Of a stretch of 64,000 nt of DNA, positions 1 to 9,145 are shown one piece after another. The stretch's first letter is position 1; every line of letters starts with the position of its first letter. Position numbers and translations under genes: made by a program. The stretch spans positions 124,001 to 188,000 of the forward strand of contig NZ_JAUYZI010000003.1 in NCBI RefSeq assembly GCF_030700245.1, given 5' to 3'. The notes beneath the pieces are model-generated. The model was not told where the DNA came from, made no database searches, and saw nothing but the letters and a program-made list of their open reading frames with translations. The DNA is from Methylobacterium amylolyticum (GTDB lineage Bacteria > Pseudomonadota > Alphaproteobacteria > Rhizobiales > Beijerinckiaceae).

Positions 1-1
1 G

Positions 2-142
2 ACCCGGCTCGGGGTCTGGAGCCTGGAGGACAACGTCCGGGCGGGCGCGTTCTACGAGGGTCTCGGCGGCCGGGCCGGCCCGCGGACGCTCGACCGGATC
101 GCGGGCGTGCCGCTGCCGAAGGTCGGCTACCTGTTCGGCTGA
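2..142 (+). CDS. GNAT-like acetyltransferase, C-terminal end (partial)
   Basis: The window opens inside a gene; only its last 46 codons are visible, ending in TGA at 140-142. The readable end contains the pattern V.SLEDN.RA.AFYE.LGGR, which matches the last helix-strand unit of GNAT N-acetyltransferases, where the Asn-x-x-Ala and Tyr contact acetyl-CoA. The substrate cannot be told from this fragment. It lies about 100 bases ahead of ppa on the same strand. The family call is inferred from one motif only. Confidence 0.5.
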   Translation, partial: TRLGVWSLEDNVRAGAFYEGLGGRAGPRTLDRIAGVPLPKVGYLFG

Positions 143-245
143 CGTTTCCCCGCCCCCGTCGCCGGGCGCGATTTGCATCGCCCGGCGGTCTCTCTAAGAA
201 GCGGGCGGAAGGGGCGCGCAGACGCGCGCCCGGGAGCGGAACGCC

Positions 246-782
246 ATGAATCTCGACGCCATCTCGATCGGCAAGAACCCGCCGCAGGACGTCAACGTGG
301 TGATCGAGGTGCCGCTCGGCGGCGAGCCGATCAAGTACGAGATGGACAAGGATGCCGGCACGCTGGTCGTCGACCGGTTCCTGTACACGCCGATGTTCTA
401 CCCGGGGAACTACGGCTTCATCCCCCACACCCTGTCGGGCGACGGCGACCCCTGCGACGTGCTGGTGGCCAACACCCGCGCGGTGATCCCCGGCGCGATC
501 ATCAGCGCGCGCCCCGTCGGCGTGATGGTGATGCGCGACGAGGGCGGCGAGGACGAGAAGATCATCGCCGTGCCCTCGCGCCACCTGACCAAGCGCTACG
601 ACCGGGTGGAGAACTACACCGACCTGCCCGAGATCACGATCCTCCAGATCCAGCACTTCTTCGAGCACTACAAGGACCTGGAGCCCAACAAGTGGGTCAA
701 GTTCGTCCGCTGGGGCGACAAGGAGGAGGCGCAGCGCCTGATCCAGGAGGGCATCGAGCGTGCCAAGGCGGGCAAGAAGTAA
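246..782 (+). CDS. ppa: Inorganic pyrophosphatase (family I)
   Basis: Hydrolyses pyrophosphate to two phosphates in the cytoplasm, pulling biosynthetic reactions forward. The 178-residue length is normal for bacterial family I enzymes. The substrate/metal block is intact: EVPLGG at residues 21-26, the lysine and glutamate of IKYEMDK at 29-35, the [12 protein letters not shown] strand at 51-62 and the acidic signature DGDPCD at 66-71 that binds the Mg ions (Cys at the fifth position instead of the usual aliphatic residue). The ATG at 246 has a GGAG eight bases upstream. It stands alone, convergent with the hydroxylase gene that follows. Confidence 0.97.
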   Translation: MNLDAISIGKNPPQDVNVVIEVPLGGEPIKYEMDKDAGTLVVDRFLYTPMFYPGNYGFIPHTLSGDGDPCDVLVANTRAVIPGAIISARPVGVMVMRDEGGEDEKIIAVPSRHLTKRYDRVENYTDLPEITILQIQHFFEHYKDLEPNKWVKFVRWGDKEEAQRLIQEGIERAKAGKK

Positions 783-798
783 GGCGACCACAGCCTTG

Positions 799-822
799 CC
801 CTCTCCCGCGGACGGGAGAGGG
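799..822. terminator. Hairpin terminator between convergent genes
   Basis: A perfect 10-bp stem (CCCTCTCCCG / CGGGAGAGGG) with a CGGA loop lies between ppa and the converging hydroxylase gene. It has no T-tract, so it may act as a bidirectional terminator or be a member of a dispersed REP-like hairpin family; both readings are inference. Confidence 0.6.
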
Positions 823-836
823 AGACCGGTGCCGGC

Positions 837-2096
837 CTACAGCTTCTCCCCCCGCAGCAGCCGCGGCGACGCGCCGCCCAGGCCCGCGGCCTCGGTGGCG
901 AAGAACCGCTTGAGGCCGGGCATCCGGTCGACGAGGCCGAGGCCGAGGTCGCGGGCGAGCCGCACCGGCAGGGCGTCGTTCGAGAACAGCCGGTTCAGCC
1001 CGTCGGTCATCGCGGCCATCGCCACGGTGTCGAAGCGGCGCGCCCGCTCGTAGGCGCGCAGGGTGCCCGGGCCCCCCGGGTCGAGGCCGAGCCGCAGCGC
1101 CTCGGTCACCGCCTCGGCGAGCGCGGCGGCGTCGGCGAGCCCGAGGTTGAGGCCCTGGCCGGCGATCGGGTGGATGACGTGGGCGGCGTCGCCGAGCAGC
1201 GCGAGGCGGTCGGCGGAGAAGCGCCGGGCGATGCCGACCGCGAGCGGATGGCGGCTCGGACCGTGCTCAAGGCCGAGCTGCCCGAGGTCGAGGGTGAAGC
1301 GGCGCTCGATCTCGGCCAGCACCTCCCCCGGATCCCCGGCGAGCAGCGCCTCGGCGTCCGCCGCCCGCTCCGTCCAGACGATCGAGGAGCGGTGGCCGAG
1401 CGCGCCCCCGTCCGGCAGCGGCAGGATCGCGAAGGGCCCCGACGGCAGGAAGTGCTCGAAGGCCCGGCCGCCGTGCGGGCGGGCATGGCCGATCGTGGCG
1501 ACGATGCCGACCTGGCTGTAGTCCCGCCCGACCCAGCCGATCCGGGCCGCCTCGCGCAAGGCGGAGCGGGCGCCGTCGGCGGCCACCAGCAGGTCGGCGG
1601 AGCGGGTCCCGCCGCCCGCCAGCGCCGCCCGGATCGCCGCGCCCTCGACCCGCGCGGACACGACGGATGCGGCCTCGATCGCGACGCCGGCCGCGACGCA
1701 GGCGTCGCGCAGGGCCGCGGCCAGGGGCTCCGCCTCGACCATGTGGGCGACCGGCTCGTCCCCGCCGCGATCGGCCTCCGCGCCGAAGGTCAGGAAGACC
1801 GGGCGGATCGGGTCGGCGAGCCGGCTGTCGCTGACGATCATCTCGGTGATCGGCTCGGCCGCCCCGGCCAGACGGTCCCAGATTTCGAGCCGCTCCAGCA
1901 TCCGGCGCGGGCCGGGGGCGACGGCGTAGGCGCGGCCGCGGTGGCGCGCCGGCTCGGCCCCGCCGGGGTCGAGCACCGTCGCGTCGAGCGCCGGCCCGTG
2001 GGCGCGCTTGAGCGCCAGCGCCAGCGCCAGGGCGGGGAGCCCGCCCCCGGCCACGAGCACGGCGCGGCTGCCGGGGCGGGGCGTGCTGGCCGTCAT
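837..2096 (-). CDS. FAD-dependent UbiH/UbiF/COQ6-family hydroxylase
   Basis: A flavoprotein aromatic hydroxylase; relatives add the ring hydroxyls during ubiquinone synthesis at the inner membrane. The 419-residue product starts with the FAD Rossmann strand VLVAGGGLPALAL (residues 13-25) and carries the second FAD/ribityl motif GDAAHVIHPIAGQGLNLGL at about residue 302, both diagnostic of the family. The ATG at 2096 is chosen because the Rossmann strand then begins about 12 residues in; an in-frame ATG 60 bases upstream would add an Arg-rich, unconserved leader. Which ring position it hydroxylates cannot be told. It is divergent from tesB, with about 115 bases between. Confidence 0.9.
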   Translation of the reverse strand: MTASTPRPGSRAVLVAGGGLPALALALALKRAHGPALDATVLDPGGAEPARHRGRAYAVAPGPRRMLERLEIWDRLAGAAEPITEMIVSDSRLADPIRPVFLTFGAEADRGGDEPVAHMVEAEPLAAALRDACVAAGVAIEAASVVSARVEGAAIRAALAGGGTRSADLLVAADGARSALREAARIGWVGRDYSQVGIVATIGHARPHGGRAFEHFLPSGPFAILPLPDGGALGHRSSIVWTERAADAEALLAGDPGEVLAEIERRFTLDLGQLGLEHGPSRHPLAVGIARRFSADRLALLGDAAHVIHPIAGQGLNLGLADAAALAEAVTEALRLGLDPGGPGTLRAYERARRFDTVAMAAMTDGLNRLFSNDALPVRLARDLGLGLVDRMPGLKRFFATEAAGLGGASPRLLRGEKL

Positions 2097-2212
2097 CGTC
2101 GCGGATCTCCTCCAACCGTCCCGGCGCTGCGATCGTGGACCGCTGCGCCGGCTCAACCTATGTCGCGCGGGCGTCCTGAACGAAAACCCCGCCGCGCACG
2201 AGTCTTCCAGCC

Positions 2213-3088
2213 ATGCCCGATACCGACGCGATGACCGAGGCGGTCACCGAACTCCTGGCCGTCCTCGACCTAGAGCGGCTGGAGATCGACCTGTTCCGCG
2301 GCGGCAATCCGAAGACTGGCTGGAAGCGGGTGTTCGGTGGGCAGGTGGTGGCGCAGGCCCTGGTCGCGGCGACCCGGACGGTGCCGGACGACCGCCCGAC
2401 CCATTCGCTCCACGCCTACTTCCTCCTGCCGGGCGATCCGCGGGCGCCGATCGTCTACGAGGTCGAGCGCATCCGCGACGGCCACAGCTTCACCACCCGG
2501 CGGGTCAAGGCGATCCAGCACGGGCGCGCGATCTTCGCCACCACCGTGTCGTATCAGGTCGTCGAGGACGGGTTCGCCCACCAGCCGCCGATGCCGGCGG
2601 TCGCCGATCCGGAGGGGCTGGCGGACGGGCGGGATCTGGCGCGCGACGGCCGCATCCCCGCGGCGGTGGCCGCCTATTTCGGCCGGCCCCGGCCGATCCT
2701 GCTGCGGCCGGTGGACCTGCGCCGCTACAGCGACGGCGAGGCCCGCGAGGCGGCGTTCAGCGTCTGGCTGCGCGCCGCGGCAACGCTGCCCGACGATCCC
2801 GCCCTGCACCGGGCCGTGCTGGCCTACGCGTCCGACATGACCCTGCTCGACGTCTCGCTGATCCCGCACGCCAAGTCGGTGTTCGACGCCGACGTGCAGG
2901 CCGCGAGCCTCGACCACGCGCTGTGGTTCCACCGGCCCGCCCGCGCCGATGACTGGCTGCTCTACGCGCAGGACAGCCCGGCCGCGGGGGGCGCCCGCGG
3001 CTTCGCCCGCGGGCAGATCTTCGACCGCGCGGGCAACCTCGTCGCGTCGGTGGCACAGGAGGGTTTGATCCGTCCGCGCGGGGAATAA
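2213..3088 (+). CDS. tesB: Acyl-CoA thioesterase II
   Basis: Hydrolyses acyl-CoA to free fatty acid and CoA in the cytoplasm. The 291-residue length matches the double-hotdog TesB family. Visible landmarks are FGGQVVAQAL at residues 41-50 in the first hotdog domain, the catalytic-type Asp of SDMTLLDV near residue 208 and the Gln of VAQEGL near 282 in the second, which together form the family's Asp-Thr/Ser-Gln site. The ATG at 2213 has only a weak ribosome-binding site. Physiological role in this organism (fatty-acid or polyester turnover) is unknown. Confidence 0.93.
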   Translation: MPDTDAMTEAVTELLAVLDLERLEIDLFRGGNPKTGWKRVFGGQVVAQALVAATRTVPDDRPTHSLHAYFLLPGDPRAPIVYEVERIRDGHSFTTRRVKAIQHGRAIFATTVSYQVVEDGFAHQPPMPAVADPEGLADGRDLARDGRIPAAVAAYFGRPRPILLRPVDLRRYSDGEAREAAFSVWLRAAATLPDDPALHRAVLAYASDMTLLDVSLIPHAKSVFDADVQAASLDHALWFHRPARADDWLLYAQDSPAAGGARGFARGQIFDRAGNLVASVAQEGLIRPRGE

Positions 3089-3151
3089 AGCTCGTCGTCC
3101 GACGTGCGTTGCGTTCCTGCCACAGGCTGGGATGCGCCGTTTCGTGCAAAA

Positions 3152-3168
3152 TGCCTACTCTATGGGCA
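3152..3168. promoter_or_regulatory. Possible NtrC binding site upstream of glnK
   Basis: The 17-base stretch fits the dyad TGC-N11-GCA used by NtrC. It lies roughly 90 bases upstream of the -24 element at 3260, a usual enhancer distance. The match rests on six positions plus spacing, so it is a candidate only. Confidence 0.4.
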
Positions 3169-3259
3169 TAATTCCGCCTGCCGCGATCGTCGCGCGCCCG
3201 GCGAGGCCAATTCGCGGGCAGAATCGCACCCCTCCGAAAAGTTCCCGGTCGAGCTTGGG

Positions 3260-3720
<461 letters not shown>

Positions 3721-3843
3721 CGCCCCGGTCCGCCGGCCCCTCGCACCAGCCCCCGCACGATCCCCGCAGCGGCGTCCCCGCCGCGCGGAGACCCCTCGAA
3801 CGCCCCTCGAACACCCTCACGCGACAGCGCGATCCGGAGCCCC

Positions 3844-5355
3844 GTGCCCATGAAACCACGTCACGCCCTCATGCTCGGCCTGGGAGGTGCGGCGCTCGCC
3901 CTCCTCCTGGTCGAGCCGTCCCTGGCGCAGACGCCGACGATGGAGGCCGCCTCGGCCCCGCCGCCGGCCGCGCCCCTGCCCAACAAGGGTGACACCGCCT
4001 GGATGCTGATCTCCTCGGCGCTCGTGCTGATGATGTGCGTGCCGGGGCTGGCCCTGTTCTACGGCGGCCTCGTGCGCACCAAGAACATGCTCTCGGTGCT
4101 CACCCAGGTCTTCGCGATCGTCTCGATCGTCGGCCTGCTGTGGGTGTTCTACGGCTACAGCCTCGCCTTCACCAACGGCGGCGGCCTCAACGACTTCATC
4201 GGCGGCTTCTCGAAGGCGTTCCTGAGGGGCGTCGACCCGAACTCGACCGTCGGGACCTTCTCCAACGGCGTCGTCATCCCCGAATACGTCTACATCTGCT
4301 TCCAGATGACGTTCGCGATGATCACCCCGGCGCTGATCGTCGGCGCCTTCGCCGAGCGGATGAAGTTCTCGGCGCTGGTGGTGTTCATGATCCTCTGGGT
4401 CACGATCATCTACTTCCCGATGGCGCACATGGTCTGGTACTGGGCCGGCCCCGACGCGCTGGGCAACGCGGCGAAGGCGCTCGCCGCCGCCACCGACGAT
4501 GCGAGCAAGGCGACCGCCCAGGCCGCGCTCGACGCCGTCAACAAGGATGCGGGCTTCCTCTTCCAGAAGGGCGCGCTCGACTTCGCCGGCGGTACCGTGG
4601 TGCACATCAACGCCGGCATCGCGGGCTTCGTCGGCTGTCTGCTCCTCGGCAAGCGCATCGGCTACGGCCGCGACCTGCTCGCCCCACACTCGCTGACCAT
4701 GACCATGATCGGCGCCTCGCTGCTGTGGGTCGGCTGGTTCGGCTTCAACGCCGGCTCGAACCTCGAAGCCAACGGCACCGCCGCGCTCGCCATGCTCAAC
4801 ACCTTCGTCGCCACCTGCGGCGCGGCGGTGGCGTGGCTGTTCGCCGAGTGGGCGCTGAAGGGCAAGCCGTCGCTGCTGGGCATGGTCTCGGGCGCGATCG
4901 CCGGCCTCGTCGCCGTCACCCCGGCCTCGGGCTTCGCCGGCCCGATGGGCTCGATCGTGCTCGGCCTCGTGGCGGGCGTGGTCTGCTTCGTGATGTGCTC
5001 GACGGTGAAGAACGCGCTCGGCTACGACGACTCGCTCGACGTGTTCGGCGTCCACTGCGTCGGCGGCATCCTCGGGGCGCTCGCCACCGGCATCCTCGTC
5101 GATCCGAGCCTCGGCGGCGTCGGCATCCCGGACTACACCTCGAAGCCCGGCGAGCTCGCGGTCGGCGCCTACAGCATGATGGGGCAGGTCATCACCCAGG
5201 CGGAGGCGGTCGGCCTCACCCTGCTGTGGTCGGGCATCGGCTCGGCGATCCTCTACAAGCTCGTCGACCTGACGATCGGCCTGCGCGTCACGCAGGAGGA
5301 GGAGCGCGAAGGCCTGGACATCGCCGATCACGGCGAGCGCGCCTACAATTACTGA
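3844..5355 (+). CDS. amtB: Ammonium transporter AmtB
   Basis: Inner-membrane channel for ammonium/ammonia. The N-terminus is a cleavable-looking signal peptide ending in SLAQ, followed by about eleven hydrophobic membrane spans. Both pore histidines are recognisable, in the contexts PMAHMVWYW and FGVHCVGG, and the phenylalanine-gate region is conserved. The length of 503 residues is normal for signal-bearing AmtB. The start may be GTG at 3844 (GGAG four bases upstream) or ATG at 3850 (ten bases); the products differ by two residues. It is the second gene of the glnK operon and should be gated by GlnK binding. Confidence 0.97.
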   Translation: MPMKPRHALMLGLGGAALALLLVEPSLAQTPTMEAASAPPPAAPLPNKGDTAWMLISSALVLMMCVPGLALFYGGLVRTKNMLSVLTQVFAIVSIVGLLWVFYGYSLAFTNGGGLNDFIGGFSKAFLRGVDPNSTVGTFSNGVVIPEYVYICFQMTFAMITPALIVGAFAERMKFSALVVFMILWVTIIYFPMAHMVWYWAGPDALGNAAKALAAATDDASKATAQAALDAVNKDAGFLFQKGALDFAGGTVVHINAGIAGFVGCLLLGKRIGYGRDLLAPHSLTMTMIGASLLWVGWFGFNAGSNLEANGTAALAMLNTFVATCGAAVAWLFAEWALKGKPSLLGMVSGAIAGLVAVTPASGFAGPMGSIVLGLVAGVVCFVMCSTVKNALGYDDSLDVFGVHCVGGILGALATGILVDPSLGGVGIPDYTSKPGELAVGAYSMMGQVITQAEAVGLTLLWSGIGSAILYKLVDLTIGLRVTQEEEREGLDIADHGERAYNY

Positions 5356-5400
5356 TCCGGCGCGGCCCCATGCGGGGCCGCTCCCACGGTCCGAACGAGA

Positions 5401-5430
5401 GAAGCCCCGGCTCGCCAGAGCCGGGGCTTC
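5401..5430. terminator. Strong hairpin terminator after amtB
   Basis: A perfect 13-bp stem, GAAGCCCCGGCTC with its complement, around a GCCA loop. It lies 45 bases after amtB and 46 bases before the end of the converging uraD. The tail CTTGCGTT is only slightly T-rich. Position and symmetry suggest bidirectional termination. Confidence 0.8.
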
Positions 5431-5475
5431 CTTGCGTTCCGGTCGCCGCCTGCCTCGGACGGGCCCTGTTCCGTC

Positions 5476-5985
5476 CTACCCGGCGACGACGCGCTCCAGG
5501 CGCATGCGGGTGATCGCGGCGATCTCGTCGAGGGCGGTGGCCTCCTCCTCCGCCCGCCCGCGCGCCAGCCGCTCCTCGAACAGCGCCAGGATCTCCGTCC
5601 GTCCGCGGCCGCGCACGGCGACGATGAACGGGAAGCCGAACTTCTCCCGGTAGGCCGCGTTCAGCCGGTCGAAGGCGGCGGCGTCCGCGGCGGTGAGCCG
5701 GTCGAGGCCGGCGCTGCCCTGCTCGGATTCCGAATCCGCCGTCATCGCCTTGGCCCGCGCCTCGGGGCCCGCGAGCTCCGGGTGGCCGTTGAGGAAGGCG
5801 AGGCGCGCCGCCTCCGGCGCGGCCCGCACCGCCTCCATCATCGCGTCGTGCAGGCCTGCGCGGTCGGCGAAGGGCCGGGCCGCGTGCGCCGCCTCGGCGA
5901 CCCAGGCGGCGTGCTCGAACACGCCGCCGAGCTTCGCGACGAAGGCGTCCCGGTCGAGCCGGTTGATCGCGTCGAGATCGCTCAA
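5476..5985 (-). CDS. uraD: OHCU decarboxylase (ureidoimidazoline decarboxylase)
   Basis: Third step of urate breakdown: decarboxylates OHCU to S-allantoin. The 169-residue product has the family core with FLNGHPELAG (catalytic His) and the downstream conserved block NAAYREKFGFPFIVAVRG. The only start available is a TTG, three bases after the uraH stop, because an in-frame stop precedes it; this implies translational coupling to uraH. It is the last gene of a uraH-uraD pair, convergent with amtB. No urate oxidase gene is present in the window. Confidence 0.93.
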   Translation of the reverse strand: MSDLDAINRLDRDAFVAKLGGVFEHAAWVAEAAHAARPFADRAGLHDAMMEAVRAAPEAARLAFLNGHPELAGPEARAKAMTADSESEQGSAGLDRLTAADAAAFDRLNAAYREKFGFPFIVAVRGRGRTEILALFEERLARGRAEEEATALDEIAAITRMRLERVVAG

Positions 5986-5988
5986 TGC

Positions 5989-6342
5989 TCAGCTCCCGCG
6001 GTAGGTCGCGCAGTTGCCGGGCGTGCACAGCATCGGCACATGGTAGTGCTGCTTGGCGTCGAAGATCGCGAAGCGCACGACCGGGTTGTCGACGAAGATG
6101 TCGGCCTCGCTGATCCCCGGCTTGCCGCGCAGGTACGCGTCGATGTGGAATTCGAGCTGGTACTGCCCGACCTTCGCCTCGTCGCCGGGCAGGATCGGCT
6201 TGTCGGTGCGCCCGTCGGCGTTGGTGACGACGCTCTTCACGAGGCGCCACGCCCCGTTCTCGAAGGCGGAGAAATCGATGCGCACGCCGGGCGCCGGGCG
6301 CCCCCGGTCCGCGTCGAGCACGTGGGTGGTGATGCCGGCCAT
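5989..6342 (-). CDS. uraH: 5-hydroxyisourate hydrolase (cytoplasmic)
   Basis: Second step of urate breakdown: opens 5-hydroxyisourate to OHCU. The 117-residue protein is a transthyretin-related tetramer subunit. It shows the signature residues: the His of TTHVLD at the N-terminus, the Arg of NADGRTD, the HYHVP histidines and the invariant C-terminal YRGS. There is no signal peptide, so it acts in the cytoplasm together with uraD, which begins three bases after its stop. A second, exported paralogue is encoded immediately upstream. Confidence 0.95.
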   Translation of the reverse strand: MAGITTHVLDADRGRPAPGVRIDFSAFENGAWRLVKSVVTNADGRTDKPILPGDEAKVGQYQLEFHIDAYLRGKPGISEADIFVDNPVVRFAIFDAKQHYHVPMLCTPGNCATYRGS

Positions 6343-6443
6343 CGGTTTCGGATCCTGAGCGGGGCGGGCGGCGGGCCGCGCGTGGAGCGAACTCCGCCGA
6401 CGGGAATACCGGTCCGGCGCGCGGGAGCGCCGGGGCGAAGGGG

Positions 6444-6974
6444 CTAGCTGCCGCGGTAGTAGGAGTAGCCCCAGGGCGTGAACAGCACCGGCAGGTGGTA
6501 GCGCTGGCCCGCGTCGCGGATCTGGAAGCGGATCGGCACGAGGCCGAGGAAGTTGGGGCTCGGCAGCTTGACCCCGATCTTGGCGAAGTACTCCTCGAAG
6601 TGCATCAGCAGCTCGTAGCGGCCGACCTTGACGGCGTCGTCGACGAGGATCGGCTCGGCGGTGCGGCCGTTCGGGGCGGTGGTGACCGTCTTGATCGGCT
6701 TGTAGCCGGACCCGTCGTGCATCGACAGGTCGCAGATCATCCCGGCGCCGGGCGTGCCGTGGAACTGGTCGATCGCGTGCATCGTCAGCCGCGGCCCCAG
6801 GCCCGCCTGCGAGACCGGGGCCGTGGTGAGCGCGCCGGGCTGGGCCGGGGCGTTGGCGGGCGGGGTTCCTTGGGCGAAGGCCGCCGAGGTTGCGGCCGCC
6901 GCCGCGACGCCGCCGAGTCCGGCCCCGACGAGGCTGCGGCGCGTCAGGGCGTGCCGGTCCGAGGGGTGATCCAA
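6444..6974 (-). CDS. Tat-exported hydroxyisourate hydrolase-like protein
   Basis: A 176-residue paralogue of UraH with an N-terminal extension. The start is TTG at 6974, preceded by AGGAG six bases upstream, the best-placed ribosome-binding site there. Residues 1-30 form a twin-arginine signal (LTRRSLVGAGLGG, then an Ala-rich stretch ending SAAFAQG). The mature part keeps the His of LTMHAID, the Arg of APNGRTAEP, the YHLP histidine and the C-terminal YRGS, so it should be catalytically competent, but in the periplasm. It lies between the MFS carrier and cytoplasmic uraH on the same strand. The periplasmic substrate source is unknown. Confidence 0.9.
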   Translation of the reverse strand: MDHPSDRHALTRRSLVGAGLGGVAAAAATSAAFAQGTPPANAPAQPGALTTAPVSQAGLGPRLTMHAIDQFHGTPGAGMICDLSMHDGSGYKPIKTVTTAPNGRTAEPILVDDAVKVGRYELLMHFEEYFAKIGVKLPSPNFLGLVPIRFQIRDAGQRYHLPVLFTPWGYSYYRGS

Positions 6975-7029
6975 AGGGAACTCCTGTCGCGAGGGGATGG
7001 GGCCGCCGGGTCCGATCCGGGCGGGCGCG

Positions 7030-7059
7030 TTCAAGCGGGCTCGATTCAAGCGGGTTCGT
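7030..7059. repeat. 15-bp tandem duplication across the MFS stop codon
   Basis: Two near-identical 15-base units (TTCAAGCGGGCTCGA and TTCAAGCGGGTTCGT) abut; the second contains the reverse-strand TGA of the MFS gene. Confidence 0.5.
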
Positions 7060-8380
7060 GGGCGGCGCGGGCGGCGGCGCGCCGCTCCAGCTCCGGCGTC
7101 GCCCGCGGGACGAAGGCGAGGATCAGCACGAGGGCCAGCGCCTCGACGGCGGCCACCAGCCACAGCCCGGTCGAGACGGAGCCCGTGTGCTCGCGCAGGT
7201 AGCCCATCACCGCCGGCGCGCCGAAGCCCGCGAGGTTGGCCACCGAGTTGATCAGGGCGATGCCGGCCGCCGCCGCCGAGCCGGCGAGGAAGCGGCCGGG
7301 GATCTGCCAGAACACCGGGATCGCGCTCATCGTGCCGACGATCGCCACCGCCAGCGCGACCATCGCCAGCCCCGGGCTCGCCGGCACGAGGAAGCCGAGG
7401 ATCGCGATGGCCACGGCGCCGACGAAGGCCGAGATGCCGCAATGCAGCCGCGCCTCGCCCGAGCGGTCGGAGTGGCGGCCGTTCAGGATCATCCCGGCGC
7501 CGCCGCACAGGTAGGCCGCCGACATGATCCAGCCGACGGTGAGCGGGTCGGTGAACCCGGCCTCGCGCACCACGCTCGGGCCGAAGAAGGTGAGCGCCGA
7601 GTTCGCGGTGATGACGCAGAAGAAGATCGCGATGCACTGCCAGACCCGGACGTCCTTCAGGGACGCCATGATCCGGTGCTCGCGGGGGCCGAGCGCCGCG
7701 GCGTCGCGGGCGAGGTCGGCCTCGATCAGGGCCCGCTCCTCGGCGCTGAGCCAGCCGGCCTTGGCCGGCCGGTCGGTGAGGTAGAACAGGGTGGCGACGC
7801 CCGCGAGCACCGAGGGGATGCCCTCCAGCAGGAACACCCACTGCCAGCCGGCCCAGCCGTTGACCCCGTTCATCCCGGTCATGATCGCGCCCGCGAGCGG
7901 TCCGCCGATCACCCCGGCGAGCGCCGAGGCCGACATGAACAGCCCGAACACCTTGGCCCGCCGCTCGGTCGGATACCAGTAGGTCAGGTAGAGGATCACG
8001 CCCGGGTAGAACCCGGCCTCGAACACGCCGAGCAGGAAGCGCAGCACGTAGAACAGCGTCGATGTCGTGACGAACATCATCGCCACGCAGCAGATCCCCC
8101 ACAGGAAGGTGATCCGCGCGATGGTCTTGCGGGCGCCGATGTGTTCCAGCAGCAGATTGCTCGGCACCTCGCAGAGGAAGTAGCCGATGAAGAAGATCCC
8201 CGCGCCGATGCCGTAGACCGTCTCGCTGAACTTCAGGTCGGACAGCATCTGAAGCTTGGCGAAGCCGATGTTGACCCGGTCGATCCAGGACAGGATCCAC
8301 AGGACCATCAGGAACGGCAGCAGGCGCCACGTGATGCGGCGGTAGGTGGCGTCGAGGGTGGGGGGCGCGGCGGTGGCCAT
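7046..8380 (-). CDS. MFS transporter, anion:cation symporter (ACS)-like
   Basis: A twelve-span major facilitator of 444 residues. The N-terminus has the ACS-family pattern RRITWRLLPFL, then LSWIDRVNIGFAKLQM, with a hydrophilic central loop near residues 200-230 between the two six-helix halves. ACS members carry small organic anions with protons or sodium. ATG at 8380 is preferred over the GTG immediately before it. It is upstream of the urate genes on the same strand, so a purine breakdown intermediate such as urate or allantoate is a plausible cargo, but that is inference from position only. Confidence 0.9.
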   Translation of the reverse strand: MATAAPPTLDATYRRITWRLLPFLMVLWILSWIDRVNIGFAKLQMLSDLKFSETVYGIGAGIFFIGYFLCEVPSNLLLEHIGARKTIARITFLWGICCVAMMFVTTSTLFYVLRFLLGVFEAGFYPGVILYLTYWYPTERRAKVFGLFMSASALAGVIGGPLAGAIMTGMNGVNGWAGWQWVFLLEGIPSVLAGVATLFYLTDRPAKAGWLSAEERALIEADLARDAAALGPREHRIMASLKDVRVWQCIAIFFCVITANSALTFFGPSVVREAGFTDPLTVGWIMSAAYLCGGAGMILNGRHSDRSGEARLHCGISAFVGAVAIAILGFLVPASPGLAMVALAVAIVGTMSAIPVFWQIPGRFLAGSAAAAGIALINSVANLAGFGAPAVMGYLREHTGSVSTGLWLVAAVEALALVLILAFVPRATPELERRAAARAAHEPA

Positions 8381-8574
8381 CACGCGACGCCCAGACCTGT
8401 CGCGCGGCGCGGACCGGCCGCGCGCGCCCTCGAACCCCGTCCCATGTCGCCCCCTCCGGCGTCGGAACGGCGCGCGACATCAGATCTCGCGCCGAGCCGG
8501 GGGAAGGCTAGGCAATTCACGCACCACGAACAAGCTGTCGCGGCCGGACACCGCAAGGCATCCGGCCGCGCTTG

Positions 8575-8814
8575 TCACTCCGGCGGCGCCTCGTCCACGG
8601 GATGCGCCGGATCGGCCGCCCGGCGCTTGTCGCGCTCCGAGCGCAGCTCCCGCTCGGCCAGCAGCCAGAACTCGATCTCCAGGCCCTCGGGCCGGTGGTT
8701 GCGCTCCCACAATTCGTAGGCGCGCTCGCGGATCTGCTCGAAGGTGAGGGCGTCCGGGTTCCGCGGGCGCGGCGCCTCGTGTCGGCTTGCTTTCGCGTCG
8801 TCTGCCACCGGCAT
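8575..8814 (-). CDS. DUF2934 domain protein
   Basis: A 79-residue hydrophilic protein whose centre carries the DUF2934 pattern IRERAYELWER, then PEGLEIEFWLLAE. The family is small, often in Rhizobiales, and of unknown function. There are no membrane segments or signal peptide. It stands alone between the MFS gene (about 190 bases) and the DUF3606 gene (75 bases) on the same strand. Confidence 0.85.
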   Translation of the reverse strand: MPVADDAKASRHEAPRPRNPDALTFEQIRERAYELWERNHRPEGLEIEFWLLAERELRSERDKRRAADPAHPVDEAPPE

Positions 8815-8888
8815 CTACCCCGCGCGCAGCCCGCCCGCGCGGGGGCGAGCGGCCACCGTCATCCGTCGATCCTGTCCGGCGCGCGCCG

Positions 8889-9059
8889 TCAGGGGGCCGG
8901 CCGGTCGAGGTAGGCGGCGATGCTGGTGATGCGCTTGCCCACCATCGAGACGGCCTTGCGCAGGCGCTGCTCGGTGACGCCGAAGCGCTGTGCCCAGGCC
9001 TCGCGGGAGGCGCGGTCGTAGATGTCGATGTGGGTCTTCGCGCGTGTCTCGGTCGACAT
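8889..9059 (-). CDS. DUF3606 domain protein
   Basis: A 56-residue protein beginning MSTETRAKTHIDIYD. Its middle, ASREAWAQRFGVTEQRLRKAV, resembles a small helix-turn-helix-like DUF3606 fold that pairs Trp-A-x-x-F/L-x-V with a following helix. Function is unknown. ATG at 9059 is chosen because conservation with the family begins there; a longer open frame upstream overlaps yidD. A nucleic-acid-binding role is possible but unproven. Confidence 0.85.
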   Translation of the reverse strand: MSTETRAKTHIDIYDRASREAWAQRFGVTEQRLRKAVSMVGKRITSIAAYLDRPAP

Positions 9060-9145
9060 GGCGGTTCGCTCTGGTGCTGAGGGGAAGCCCGGCCGGACCG
9101 GGCGATCTGCAAGGACAAACACGCGTCGCGGCGTTCGGTTTCCGT

